Assembly: GCA_023394875.1 (NCBI GenBank)
Contig: JAEXAB010000003.1
Location: 496,001-560,000, forward strand
From: Bacillota bacterium
GTDB taxonomy: Bacteria; Bacillota; Clostridia; Christensenellales; DTU072
Length of the DNA: 64,000 nt
Direction of reading: 5' to 3'
Part shown: piece after piece, positions 34,556-43,497 of the stretch
Position numbering within the stretch: the first letter of the stretch is position 1
How the letters are laid out: each line of letters begins with the position of its first letter
Program-made: the position numbers and the translations under genes
The notes under the pieces: generated by a model
What the model saw: the letters and a program-made list of their open reading frames with translations, nothing else
What the model was told of the DNA's origin: nothing
The model's database searches: none

Positions 34556-35578
34556 ATGAGAGTTGCAATATACGGAGCGGGATCGCTTGGAACAGTTCTC
34601 GGCGCATATATAACAAAAGAGGGGGAACAAATTGATTTGATTAACAGAAACAAATCTCATGTGGAAGCGCTTAAAAATAGCGGGGCGAAAATTATCGGAA
34701 AAGCCAATTTTAACGTAAAAGTAAATGCACTTTTGCCCGAGGAAATGAGCGGAAAATACGATATAATTTTCCTTATGACCAAACAGCTTGATAACAAAGC
34801 GGTAGTAACGGCGCTTACAAAATTTCTTAGTGAAGACGGGGTGATTTGCACTATGCAAAACGGCCTTCCCGAACACAGCGTAAGTGAAGTAATCGGAGAG
34901 GACAGAACCTACGGCTGCGCAATCGGCTGGGGCGCGCAAATGACCACGCCGGGTGTTAGCGAACTAACGTCCGAACCCGACGCTCTTGTTTTTGCCTTGG
35001 GAGCTATGAACAAAGCCGCCGAAGAAAACCCTCATTTTAAGGAAATTGTAAGGCTTCTTTCCATTATGGGTACTGTGGAAATTCAAGATAATTTTATCGG
35101 CGTAAGATGGTCAAAGCTTGTGGTAAACAGCGCCTTTAGCGGTATGAGCGCTGTACTTGGCTGCAACTTCGGCGAAGTTTCCGACAATAAAACTGCCAGA
35201 AAATGCGCGCAAAGAATAATTAAAGAAATCATTGATTCCACAAGAAAAGGCGGTATAAAAATAGAGCCCATTCAAGGCAAGGACGTTGTAAAACTTCTTG
35301 ATTACAACAACGCTTTTAAGCAAAAACTTTCCTTTATGATTATTCCCATCGCAATCAAAAAACACCGCCTTATCCGCGCTAGTATGCTTCAGGACATCGA
35401 AAAAGGCAAGCCCTGCGAAGTTGAAGCAATTAACGGCGTTGTAAGCGATTATGGCAGAAAGGTAGGCATACCCACCCCCGTCAACGATAAAGTAATAGAG
35501 CTTATTCACGAAATCGAAGCCGGAATTCGGAAACCATCCTTTGACAATCTCTCCGAATTCGCCACAGTGTTAAAATAG
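34556..35578 (+). CDS. 2-dehydropantoate 2-reductase family protein
   Basis: 340 residues. The dinucleotide-binding site is RVAIYGAGSLGTVLGAY, followed by KYDIIFLMTKQLDNKAV and NGLPEH; a later helical domain has GVRWSKLVVNSAFSGMSAVL. This is the ketopantoate reductase (PanE/ApbA) family, using NADPH for either pantothenate synthesis or another 2-keto acid. The frame opens 54 bases earlier, but the AAAGGAGAT site selects this ATG. Confidence 0.85.
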   Translation: MRVAIYGAGSLGTVLGAYITKEGEQIDLINRNKSHVEALKNSGAKIIGKANFNVKVNALLPEEMSGKYDIIFLMTKQLDNKAVVTALTKFLSEDGVICTMQNGLPEHSVSEVIGEDRTYGCAIGWGAQMTTPGVSELTSEPDALVFALGAMNKAAEENPHFKEIVRLLSIMGTVEIQDNFIGVRWSKLVVNSAFSGMSAVLGCNFGEVSDNKTARKCAQRIIKEIIDSTRKGGIKIEPIQGKDVVKLLDYNNAFKQKLSFMIIPIAIKKHRLIRASMLQDIEKGKPCEVEAINGVVSDYGRKVGIPTPVNDKVIELIHEIEAGIRKPSFDNLSEFATVLK

Positions 35579-35613
35579 TAATTATAAAATATTAATGACT
35601 TTATCAAAATAGT

Positions 35614-35637
35614 GCAACCCAAAAGGTTGCTCTTTTA
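35614..35637 (+). terminator. Terminator after the PanE-like gene
   Basis: GCAACC-caaaa-GGTTGC (35614-35630) followed by TCTTTTAT, 36 bases after the stop. Confidence 0.75.
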
Positions 35638-35760
35638 TATTTGAAACTAATTTCACTTATTATGAATTAGTATAAAAGTTATGACATCGATTTTAGATCA
35701 GACATTAACTTTTAGTCGCTTATAACGTAGGTATAGGATTTTGAGATTATATTTATGATT

Positions 35761-36639
35761 TTATTTTTTCTTTCTTTTTCTTTTTTTACGCATTACTGTT
35801 ATTGTTACTGTTACTATTACTATTACGATAATTATTACAATAAAAACAAGTGGTAATGCGGCATGCACATTATGGCGAAAGTACGGGCTCCTTAATGTAC
35901 TGAAAATGTTTTGCCAACGGTTTTCATCAATGGTTATCCTCAAATTTTCTTCGGGTAAAGTGTCAGAATAGTATCTAAAAGTGCGTGTGTCTATCTTCTC
36001 AAAAATCAAATTGCTGTATTTTATTATTGGCATATCCTTATCAAGATACAAGTTTATTGTGATGCCGCCAAAGTCTTTCCACATAGCCGCGGGAGTAAGA
36101 TAATAATATATATAACCGTTTTTTGCGTTGAAATTATAGTTCGGATAACCACCGAGTAAATAATTATATGACACTACCACGTCGAATTCTTCACTAGGTA
36201 AAAAATCCATCTGAAAATAGATTGCGTCTATGCGTCTGTCATTATTCTCCGTGTCATAATCATTCAAAACGACATACTTCCAATCATTTGTCGTTATGTC
36301 ATCGGATTTAAGAGCATGCGTTTGTACTGAAAACGTAACTTCTTGATTATTAATAACAACCTTTGTTCCACCATATTCCACCTTCGGAGAAAGGAACATC
36401 GCTTGAGTAGAAACCTCATCTACGGTGGTGTTTTTCATTTTATAGGTTGCCACAATTTCTGCTGTAGCACCACTGACCCTTATATCTAATACTTCAGATA
36501 AAACCGCCAACTTGTTATTTTGCTCAAAGGTAATCGAAGAACCTACGTCTTCATCCTTAGGCGCAGCCATATTCCCTAGGGACAGCAATATAAATACCGC
36601 CAATAGTAATATTGTTAATATCCCACTTTTCCTTCTCAT
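35761..36639 (-). CDS. Exported protein with C-terminal membrane anchor
   Basis: 292 residues. A signal helix (ILTILLLAVFILLSLGNMAA) is followed by an extracellular domain of about 220 residues rich in beta strands and tyrosines (VVSYNYLLGGYPNYNFNAKN). A valine/isoleucine membrane segment (LPLVFIVIIIVIVIVTVTIT) and a basic tail (RKKRKRKKK) end the chain, giving an outside-facing protein held by its C-terminus. The family is not recognised. It stands alone between non-related genes. Confidence 0.7.
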   Translation of the reverse strand: MRRKSGILTILLLAVFILLSLGNMAAPKDEDVGSSITFEQNNKLAVLSEVLDIRVSGATAEIVATYKMKNTTVDEVSTQAMFLSPKVEYGGTKVVINNQEVTFSVQTHALKSDDITTNDWKYVVLNDYDTENNDRRIDAIYFQMDFLPSEEFDVVVSYNYLLGGYPNYNFNAKNGYIYYYLTPAAMWKDFGGITINLYLDKDMPIIKYSNLIFEKIDTRTFRYYSDTLPEENLRITIDENRWQNIFSTLRSPYFRHNVHAALPLVFIVIIIVIVIVTVTITVMRKKRKRKKK

Positions 36640-36716
36640 AAATCCCTTTTATTCAATATATAATACCCTTAATACAAATAGTACCACACTTCAAATGATA
36701 TTTCAACTTGGATATA

Positions 36717-36753
36717 TAAAAGCGAACCTCCTTAGTTTGCTTCTTCAGGAGGT
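36717..36753 (-). terminator. Hairpin terminator after the TM1266-like gene
   Basis: GAACCTCCT and AGGAGGTTC pair across a 13-base loop (about 36723-36752). T-rich sequence follows on both strands, so it may serve both directions. Confidence 0.7.
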
Positions 36754-36778
36754 TCTTTTGTTTTTTTAATAAGTCTTG

Positions 36779-37033
36779 TTAATTCAAATCAATTAGTTTG
36801 GCGCGTATTCCTTCAAGAGCGTTTAGATCCTTCACTAAGCGTTCAATTTCCTCTTTTTCACCACAGGGTTGCAATAGAATTAACCCGTCGTTTGCGCACG
36901 CTGTTTCGCTGACCTCATGTAAGCCTAGGCGGGATTTGATTATACAGCCATTCTTAGTGAGTGTTTCTTGAATTTTTAACGCGTTACCTACGCGATTGTC
37001 CACACGGACCCCAATTACGTAATAGCAAGACAT
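36779..37033 (-). CDS. TM1266-like iron-only hydrogenase system regulator family (ACT-like)
   Basis: 84 residues starting MSCYYVIGVRVDNRVGNALK, with KNGCIIKSRLGLHEV and IERLVKDLNALEGIRAKLI. This is the small ferredoxin-like ACT/NikR-C type fold of TM1266 proteins, found beside hydrogenase maturation genes in anaerobes. No hydrogenase gene is near here. The start is set by GAGGAGG. Its role is unproven. Confidence 0.65.
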   Translation of the reverse strand: MSCYYVIGVRVDNRVGNALKIQETLTKNGCIIKSRLGLHEVSETACANDGLILLQPCGEKEEIERLVKDLNALEGIRAKLIDLN

Positions 37034-37119
37034 TTTTGCACCTCCTCTGTCATCTTTATTAATGTTTGTCTTTTGCATTTATGTTTCAGCATAGAATGAA
37101 AAAAATATTTATATTGTTA

Positions 37120-37148
37120 ATTATATCTTAATATAAGCGTTAAGTCAA
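37120..37148 (-). promoter_or_regulatory. Promoter of the TM1266-like gene
   Basis: On the minus strand TTGACT (37143-37148), 17-base spacer, TATAAT (37120-37125). Confidence 0.75.
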
Positions 37149-37207
37149 TTTGAAAAAAATTAGATTGTGTCAAGTATTTTCAGCATATTTTTTTTATTAA
37201 TATTATT

Positions 37208-37612
37208 TTATATTACTTTTGCCACGAACTTACCGCCGATAATTCTTCTTAAACGGCGGGATAATTCGTCGCCTGTCCTTTCTATGCCAGGTATTGTATT
37301 GGGTTCTGTATAGCCGCATAAACCGTTTACGTTTTGCTTTGGCCTGTTATACGGCAACTTGGGAATAGGTTCCGGCACAATTTGCTGTTTGCCGGTTTTA
37401 ACAAGCTGAAGAAAATCGCCTTTATATAAGCACTCCATTTCTGTATGTTTGCATTCCTCTTTCGCCTTCGTAACGAATGGTCCTGAATGAATTGCATTCG
37501 ATATTTCTTGATCGTTAAGTGGAATTCCGACGATATTTATCGTTTGAAACCATTGCTTAATTTCACTTTCAGTTCCTTCGCAAATATAAATTGTGAGCTT
37601 GGATTCTTTTAT
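37208..37612 (-). pseudogene. DUF262 fragment joined to an unidentified C-terminal fragment
   Basis: One frame reads LTIYICEGTESEIKQWFQTI, NIVGIPLNDQEISNAIHSGP and FVTKAKEE, which is the inner part of a DUF262 (GmrS/ParB-like) domain of type IV restriction proteins. It has no start, and the rest of the protein is missing. The same frame runs on into about 70 residues (NGLCGYTEPNTIPGIERTGD, SRRLRRIIGGKF) that do not belong to DUF262 and that I cannot place. This is a recombined relic. Confidence 0.6.
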
Positions 37613-38054
37613 TTTGATTTGTTACAATAATATCCGCTTCATCTCTTAAAGAAATTACTTCGTCACTCCTAAAATCACCATCACACTCTAAAGATGACCA
37701 TTCTAAATCATCAATATCAATACGACCCGATTTATTGCGATCTCTTGTCAGAGTAAATATTTTGCCATGTGAAGCAGTTTTTGATGCATCGAATTTAGGA
37801 TTTTTTTACTCAAATATGGATATTTTATATTGATATTTGGATTTTTTGCTCTCCACAGCATAACTCGTACTAATTAATTTTTTTAATTTAAGACTTTCAA
37901 AATTCTGTGCAAAAAACCGTGTGAAGTTGCTCCATTCTGGATCATCACAAGGAAGCAACACTGTTTTATCTTTAAACGCATCAGGGTCATAGTCTAAGTA
38001 TGCGTTAATTTCATTTTGAATATCTGCATATTGGGTGTAAAACTCATCATTAAG
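37569..38054 (-). pseudogene. Remnant of an EcoRI-type adenine-specific DNA methyltransferase
   Basis: The frame reads NDEFYTQYADIQNEINAYLD, LLPCDDPEWSNFTRFFAQNF, then an in-frame TAA at 37806. It resumes with IFTLTRDRNKSGRIDIDDLE, ISLRDEADIIVTN. NDEFYTQY and DDPEWSNF are strong marks of EcoRI-type methylases. After VTN, where the catalytic NPPF should follow, the sequence jumps into a DUF262 fragment. An upstream ATG with GGAG (about 38195) begins MHINSHKNALQNS and is cut off by about 100 bases of unrelated sequence. The enzyme cannot be active. Confidence 0.75.
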
Positions 38055-38244
38055 CTATAAACTCAATATGCCTACCGCCGATTAGTGCAACAGTCGAAAA
38101 ATGTCTCAAATATGACAAAAACGAAGTTTTTAGTGCAGAATAACGATCGCTCTAACTATTTTGTAATGCGTTTTTGTGACTGTTTATGTGCATTTGTCAC
38201 TCCTATTTTACAATGATAGTGACTTTTAATTGTTTGTTTTCAGG

Positions 38245-40389
38245 TCATGATACGTGGCTCATAAAAAAGGCGCACATAGCTTCGTTTACTGCGCGGCTTA
38301 CCGTCCAGTCGGGCGCGTTGATATTGAAGTCATGAACTAAATGGTTGTTTTCGGGATTATCGGCATCTCCCTTATCGCGGAAATCATAGACATATTCCAC
38401 ACCTCTTTTTTCAAGCTCGTTTACCAGTCTTTCGGAATGTACTTGGACAAAATCTCCATAAGCAGATGATACAAACATCGGCGGAAAATCTTCAATTTTA
38501 TTGTTTTCTATGTTGAGTGATTTTGCCATGTCTATATATCTTGGATCGTCTCTGTACGCCGTATAAGGTAACTCGTCGGAAAAGAATTGATTAACATAAA
38601 AATGCGCGTACGGAAGGGGTATTTTTAGAACTTCGGTAAAGCTAAAGCCCGTGCTATTTACCCCTGCTGCTTTGAATCTTATATCACTCTCTACCCCATA
38701 AATACGCATAAGCTCTTCGTCAGCTAAGATAGAAAGGCTTAGCATTGTATAGTGTCCGCCGGCAGAATCTCCGGTTAAGAATACGTTTTGATTGTCAAAA
38801 CCATAAGTTTCGGCATTTTCTTCATCCATTACAAAATTAAAAACAGCAAAGATATCTTGTATAGGCTCGGGCAACACCCTATCGGGCAAGAGATGATAGT
38901 TTATGTTGACCACGGCAAAGCCTTGAAGCGCTAGCGCCTGACAATACCTGTAAGAGCCTTCTTTGCTGCCTTGTACCCAGCCACCGCCATGAATGTTAAT
39001 AATTACCGGCAATTTCTCTCCGGCGTTAGCTTCGGGGCGGTAAACGTCCAATTGATGATAAATATTGTCATCGCCGATATAATTTATATCAAGATATTCC
39101 TCAATGCCATCACGTTTTGTAGGTCTGTAAAATTCTCCCGGTCTGTTTCTAATAACCCATCTTTCGAAGGAAAGCTCGCTTTCTTCCCACTGCTCCAAGC
39201 CCTTGTCGGTAGGCAGAGTAAAATAGGAGTCGTCGGCTTTTATAGATACTTTTTCCACGTTAATTGCGGCGCTGATTTTTCCATCAAGATTTAATTGTAG
39301 CGCATTGTTTATTGTCTTATTGTTGCCAAAGTCGGCTATTTCCATTGATTTAAGACACCCATCGGCATCAAACAGCGCTCTCAAACGTAAAAGCGGAGGT
39401 TTGGTAATTCCTCCTGCCGCCTCGTTAAAATTAAAACCTGCGCTTATTGAATTCAAAAAATTGTTGGCTAAATCCGACACACCGGGAAGAAGGGAGCCTA
39501 AGCGAATCAGTTGCAGAGCGGTATTAAAGTTAATATTAATGGTGGCTGCGGAACCATCGTCGGCTATGGCGGCGTCGGCAAGAAGCAGCTCCAAGATAGA
39601 TTTTACTAACAAATCATCTGTATTACCACGCAATAAAGACCTTACCTTATCCCAAATATCTTGATACGTCCAATACTGATCTTCTTCAAGTTCTTTCGCC
39701 TCGCCAAAAAATTCGTCTGCGGAAACACTTCGGAACTTATTTTCATTCTTTTCAAAAAAGCCGATAAAGGGACCGTCTGACTTTAGATAAATATAGGGGC
39801 GTGACTGCGTATCGTCTTGATAATATACTCCTAGTAAAACGTTTTTATCCTCTGTTATTTCCAAGCCAAGATAGTTCTTCGCCTCTCCGCCTTTGTCTAT
39901 ATCCAGAGTAAATTTTAAGGATACAGTATAGTCTTTTCTTGGCTGCCCAGCCATTTCATAAAATGCAGAAAACTCTAATTCACCGTTGATATTGTTATTA
40001 ACTGCGGTCTTTTGAATGCCCTTTATTATCATATCCAGAGCTTTTTCTTTCTTGACGTCTCTAAGCAAGTTTACTTGCGCGCTAATACTCTTACGTTTTT
40101 TATAATTTATCGTTACGTCATGCCTACCCGGCTCAAAAAGTTTTTGGTTATCCTCCTCGGAAAGCATATCTTTCGTTACGCCTATAGATTTGACATCGCC
40201 GTTTTTATATTTTATTAAGACAGCGGCGTTTTCTATGGAAAATTCTTCGCTTCTGACGTTATCGTACAATTCCACAGAAACATCGGTTACCGACGGTACG
40301 TAAGCAATAATCCCAATCGTTAAAGCGCTAACTAGAATTGCAACGAGCAATAATGCGAAAATGAATTTTTTGTTCTTTAGTAAATGCAT
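38245..40389 (-). CDS. Exported alpha/beta hydrolase (esterase) with large N-terminal domain
   Basis: 714 residues. The N-terminal helix FIFALLLVAILVSALTIGII anchors or exports the chain. Residues about 40-400 are a beta-rich domain of unknown function, including a bacterial Ig-like start (VTDVSVELYDNVRSEEFSIE). The hydrolase part has the oxyanion motif INIHGGGW (467-470), nucleophile Ser542 in GDSAGG, and probable Asp646 and His686, as in the BD-FAE/hormone-sensitive-lipase group. It is probably an extracellular esterase acting on acylated sugars or lipids. The ATG is preferred over an upstream TTG. Confidence 0.82.
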   Translation of the reverse strand: MHLLKNKKFIFALLLVAILVSALTIGIIAYVPSVTDVSVELYDNVRSEEFSIENAAVLIKYKNGDVKSIGVTKDMLSEEDNQKLFEPGRHDVTINYKKRKSISAQVNLLRDVKKEKALDMIIKGIQKTAVNNNINGELEFSAFYEMAGQPRKDYTVSLKFTLDIDKGGEAKNYLGLEITEDKNVLLGVYYQDDTQSRPYIYLKSDGPFIGFFEKNENKFRSVSADEFFGEAKELEEDQYWTYQDIWDKVRSLLRGNTDDLLVKSILELLLADAAIADDGSAATININFNTALQLIRLGSLLPGVSDLANNFLNSISAGFNFNEAAGGITKPPLLRLRALFDADGCLKSMEIADFGNNKTINNALQLNLDGKISAAINVEKVSIKADDSYFTLPTDKGLEQWEESELSFERWVIRNRPGEFYRPTKRDGIEEYLDINYIGDDNIYHQLDVYRPEANAGEKLPVIINIHGGGWVQGSKEGSYRYCQALALQGFAVVNINYHLLPDRVLPEPIQDIFAVFNFVMDEENAETYGFDNQNVFLTGDSAGGHYTMLSLSILADEELMRIYGVESDIRFKAAGVNSTGFSFTEVLKIPLPYAHFYVNQFFSDELPYTAYRDDPRYIDMAKSLNIENNKIEDFPPMFVSSAYGDFVQVHSERLVNELEKRGVEYVYDFRDKGDADNPENNHLVHDFNINAPDWTVSRAVNEAMCAFFMSHVS

Positions 40390-40490
40390 AATCCGACCCC
40401 TTTTCTTAACCAATATTAATAAAAAACGTTCGCGCCAAACAAAAAATATTACACAATACGTTCTATCTCAAAAAATACTGTATTGTTAGA

Positions 40491-40520
40491 ATTATAAGCT
40501 TTTTAAGCTTTTATTGTCAA
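40491..40520 (-). promoter_or_regulatory. Promoter upstream of the esterase gene
   Basis: On the minus strand TTGACA (40515-40520), an 18-base spacer, TATAAT (40491-40496), about 100 bases before the start. The rest of 40414-40663 shows nothing else. Confidence 0.6.
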
Positions 40521-40663
40521 TAGGTCACATATGCATAGCCAGATAAACTGTCGATTCCAGAACCTATATATATTCTCTAAATATACACTACCATCAAATG
40601 CACCATACTTTAAAGAAGTAACTCGTCAAGGATAACAAGCTTAACTATGCAAGAATAAATCGA

Positions 40664-41848
40664 TTAAGGCAAGTCTTGCCAATTGTTTTTTTTCTTTACC
40701 CCATTCTCGTCTATTAGTTCTCTGCCCCGAAAGAATAACCGCGGATCTGGTTTATGCGGCAAACCTGTTTTTCTATTAAACCCATTATCCCAAACCTTTT
40801 TTCTATGTATCGCTTTTTTCAAAACTGTACTACAATGCTCTATATAAAAATCTTTTGGTTCAGAAGATAAATCTACAAAAATAAACCATACATCTTGATT
40901 AATCAAAGATTGAGCTCTATTCCCACTGCCAAGGCTCCATTCATCGGTATTATTTGTAGGTGATTTTGCCTTAACTTGCACATTTATCTTAACGCCTGAA
41001 CTGTTTTCAGCGATAATATCAATATCGGCGGCATTATGGATTGTTCTTTTTGCTGTATAACCACGATTTATCAATTCCGTAAGCACTAAGCTTTCGCCCA
41101 ATTCTCCCATTTCTATATTCTTACTTTGCTTACCATTTTGATTTTTTTGTTTTACTGTGTATCCGATTTGATTTTTTGGTTTACTATTTTCCCAAATTTG
41201 GAACTCAGCCTCAAGCGTTGTAAGTCCAACATAATCAGCGGAGTTTTTTATAAAATCTCTTACTTCATATTGCGCTGAAATATACTCTTCGTAATCAGTC
41301 TGCTTACTCCAGGGTGTTTTCAAAGCAACAATTTTAGAATTTACCTGTTTTTTTATAAAGGCATAAATATAGCTATCAAATGGCATATGGCAAAAAGTAA
41401 AATATTTATCAAAATTCGGCATTATGTTAGGATAAATTGTTAGTATTGCATAGATATTCTTAAAAGCCATATTTACAAACTTTTGAGCATTGCCATATGT
41501 AAAGCCAACATTTCTGCCAATTCCCGTTTTTTCTCTTTCAGCATTATAATTAGGAAAACACAGTATCAACTTATCACATATTTGTTTATGCAATGTATCA
41601 AAATCAACTGGAGTTTTGACTGGCAATGAATTAAAGTACAGCATTAATTGCTCTGTAAGAAATGCTTTTGCCTCTACTACTTCATCAACATAATCACGAA
41701 TTTTCCATACATTGCCAGCGCTATTTAATGTTGCATCATTAAATGCTGGCTTTAAACAAAGGCTTATTACCTCTTGTAAATTGACATTAGGATTATGGTT
41801 AATGGGTAATGAATTTGCATAATTACATATCGCTTCTTTATTTGTCAT
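40664..41848 (-). CDS. PD-(D/E)XK nuclease-like protein with N-terminal helical domain
   Basis: 394 residues. Residues 1 to about 225 are helical (TYGNAQKFVNMAFKNIYAIL, FTFCHMPFDSYIYAFIKKQV), similar to uncharacterised proteins. Residues about 245-340 look like a restriction-endonuclease fold: GELGESLVLTELINRGY gives the helix Glu, then AADIDIIAENSS and KINVQVKAKS give the D...QxK core. It is the last gene of a three-gene cassette and a likely effector nuclease. Its target is unknown. Confidence 0.7.
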   Translation of the reverse strand: MTNKEAICNYANSLPINHNPNVNLQEVISLCLKPAFNDATLNSAGNVWKIRDYVDEVVEAKAFLTEQLMLYFNSLPVKTPVDFDTLHKQICDKLILCFPNYNAEREKTGIGRNVGFTYGNAQKFVNMAFKNIYAILTIYPNIMPNFDKYFTFCHMPFDSYIYAFIKKQVNSKIVALKTPWSKQTDYEEYISAQYEVRDFIKNSADYVGLTTLEAEFQIWENSKPKNQIGYTVKQKNQNGKQSKNIEMGELGESLVLTELINRGYTAKRTIHNAADIDIIAENSSGVKINVQVKAKSPTNNTDEWSLGSGNRAQSLINQDVWFIFVDLSSEPKDFYIEHCSTVLKKAIHRKKVWDNGFNRKTGLPHKPDPRLFFRGRELIDENGVKKKNNWQDLP

Positions 41849-41899
41849 TTTTCTCCTTATCCTCTGTATTCCTTGCGAATAATACTTAAGAACTCTATT

Positions 41900-42187
41900 T
41901 TAGTCGTAAAGCAATGCCCGTTGCTCTGGTGTTAGCTTCTTATATATTTGTGTAAGGTCAATATTGCCTTGTCCCCACCGCGCTCTTCCTTCCGTATGTT
42001 TGTCTAAAACCATAGCGGCAATTTCCTTATCTTTATCGGTTGTTCTGCCTTCTCTCTGCAAAGCCACAACAAGCTCTTTTATTTCTTTGGGATTGCTCGA
42101 ATCGTGATATACCGATATAACATAGATTTTTCCGCTGGTAGCCTCTACCAATAATGCGTCCTCGTTCGCGTGTGCTTTTACCTTCAT
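41900..42187 (-). CDS. Small protein of a putative defence cassette (95 residues)
   Basis: 95 residues: MKVKAHANEDALLVEATSGK, IYVISVYHDSSNPKEIKELV, then a basic helix (KHTEGRARWGQGNIDLTQIY). No family recognised. It begins 10 bases after the zinc-ribbon gene, with GGAGAG upstream, and ends 51 bases before the nuclease-like gene, so the three form one operon. The size and place fit a small partner or regulator. Confidence 0.65.
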   Translation of the reverse strand: MKVKAHANEDALLVEATSGKIYVISVYHDSSNPKEIKELVVALQREGRTTDKDKEIAAMVLDKHTEGRARWGQGNIDLTQIYKKLTPEQRALLYD

Positions 42188-42197
42188 AATGCTCTCC

Positions 42198-43058
42198 TTA
42201 TCTCATTAATGCTCCGTTGTTTTTTGGAATAATTGCAATATCTATGTTTTTCAACTCACAATATTTTTTTAATAGTTTTTTTGCCTGTTTTTCATCTGCT
42301 GTCCCTACTTTTACGACTACAATGTCACGCAGTATTTGTGCGCACTGATAATTATCAATATACCGAAACAAACCTGAAGACCAACCCACCGTTTCCTGAT
42401 CAGTTTGGTTATGGTAATAATTCCAAAAAAGAATTTGTTTAGCTTCGTCTGGCGCAAGCTTTATTTTATAGTCAGTTGTGCATTGCACAAAGCCACTGAA
42501 TAACCCGTCTTCGCCTTCTTCAAACTTATCACTTAGAAAAACCCCAAAAATCAGCCGTTCTTTTTCTTCTTTCATCTCTGGTGTTATGGCAGTAAGTACG
42601 CAAAGTCCACCACTGACATCTTTTGAAAGCTTGCGGTTTTTGGATCTATCTCCGTTATCTGTTAGGTTTTCTCCAGCAGATGCCTTCCAATCAATGAGCA
42701 TTCGACTTTCATAGCAATCATTTTGAATTTGATCGTAAGGAAGTATCCCTTTCAGGTATCGAGCACATTGGCATTTACCATCACTACACCATGTGCGTTT
42801 TTTCACTATAATGTTCTCTTTTATGTTTTCCTTCGTACATACTCTGGCATATCCTATTTGCGTATCGTCTTTTCCCCCGTCACAGTAGTTGCACTTAAAG
42901 GCTATATTCCCTTCAGCTTTTGGTTTTGGTAGCTTTATCTCCCTTCCATTAGCATATATCTTATAACCTTCTTTGGGTTTTGGCTTGCAAACTTCGCAAG
43001 CATCTTCATTATCTTGTATATAGTTAATTTCGCATATTGGACATTTTATCAAACCCAT
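42198..43058 (-). CDS. Zinc-ribbon protein, first gene of putative defence cassette
   Basis: 286 residues. Two CxxC pairs (CPICEINY; CEVCKPKP) form an N-terminal zinc ribbon, a second set follows (FKCNYCDGG; TWCSDGKCQCARYL). Residues about 155-265 are a compact domain (RLIFGVFLSDKFEEGEDGLF, KLAPDEAKQILFWNYYHNQT, WSSGLFRYIDNYQCAQILRD) that I associate with uncharacterised PUA/EVE-like nucleic-acid readers; this is a weak, memory-based comparison. It may recognise modified DNA or RNA. Confidence 0.6.
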   Translation of the reverse strand: MGLIKCPICEINYIQDNEDACEVCKPKPKEGYKIYANGREIKLPKPKAEGNIAFKCNYCDGGKDDTQIGYARVCTKENIKENIIVKKRTWCSDGKCQCARYLKGILPYDQIQNDCYESRMLIDWKASAGENLTDNGDRSKNRKLSKDVSGGLCVLTAITPEMKEEKERLIFGVFLSDKFEEGEDGLFSGFVQCTTDYKIKLAPDEAKQILFWNYYHNQTDQETVGWSSGLFRYIDNYQCAQILRDIVVVKVGTADEKQAKKLLKKYCELKNIDIAIIPKNNGALMR

Positions 43059-43334
43059 ATATTTTTCTCCTTTCCCGAGAACTCATTCAAGTTACCTATT
43101 ATATAGCGTAAAACAAAAGCTGGCGTTGGACATAGAATACCTCTACGTTATATTACCATTTAATGGAAAATTTGTAAATAGAAAGCTGTCCCAAAATAGG
43201 CACATCTAACCGTTTATTCGTCTTCTTTAAATTACAATGTATTCGTAATGTTCCCTATCCACACTTCATTTTACAACATTCCCCAAAAACGACAGGAGTT
43301 GTTTTCCAGATTTGTCTTTTAGAGCTTTGAAGTG

Positions 43335-43497
43335 CCAATAAGTCCCTTTTGAGATATTGAAGGGTAAAAATAAGGCTTTTCAGGCTGTTTTTGCCCTATT
43401 TTTACGGTTTCATCGTGAGACAAACAAGGGTTTCAAGGTGTCTTAGGGTGTCAATAAGTCCCTTTCGGGGCTTTGATACTCCAATAAGTCCTTTTCC
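43335..43497 (-). repeat. Three direct copies of a 15-base motif
   Basis: CCAATAAGTCCCTTT (43335), TCAATAAGTCCCTTT (43451) and CCAATAAGTCCTTTT (43481), all in the same orientation with unequal spacing. Such iteron-like copies occur near replication or transfer origins; the function here is unknown. Confidence 0.6.
43413..43442 (+). repeat. 30-base repeat, left copy
   Basis: Reads TCGTGAGACAAACAAGGG then TTTCAAGGTGTC. A copy with a few changes lies at 53899-53931 in the same direction, about 10.5 kb away. Confidence 0.6.

Noticed and set aside
37208..37438. A real 76-residue gene
   Set aside because: The frame continues upstream into a DUF262 fragment with no start, and its ATG has no ribosome site; it is part of a relic.
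42198..43058. Transposase with zinc ribbon
   Set aside because: The gene has several CxxC pairs but no catalytic DDE or RuvC motif, and no inverted repeats flank it.
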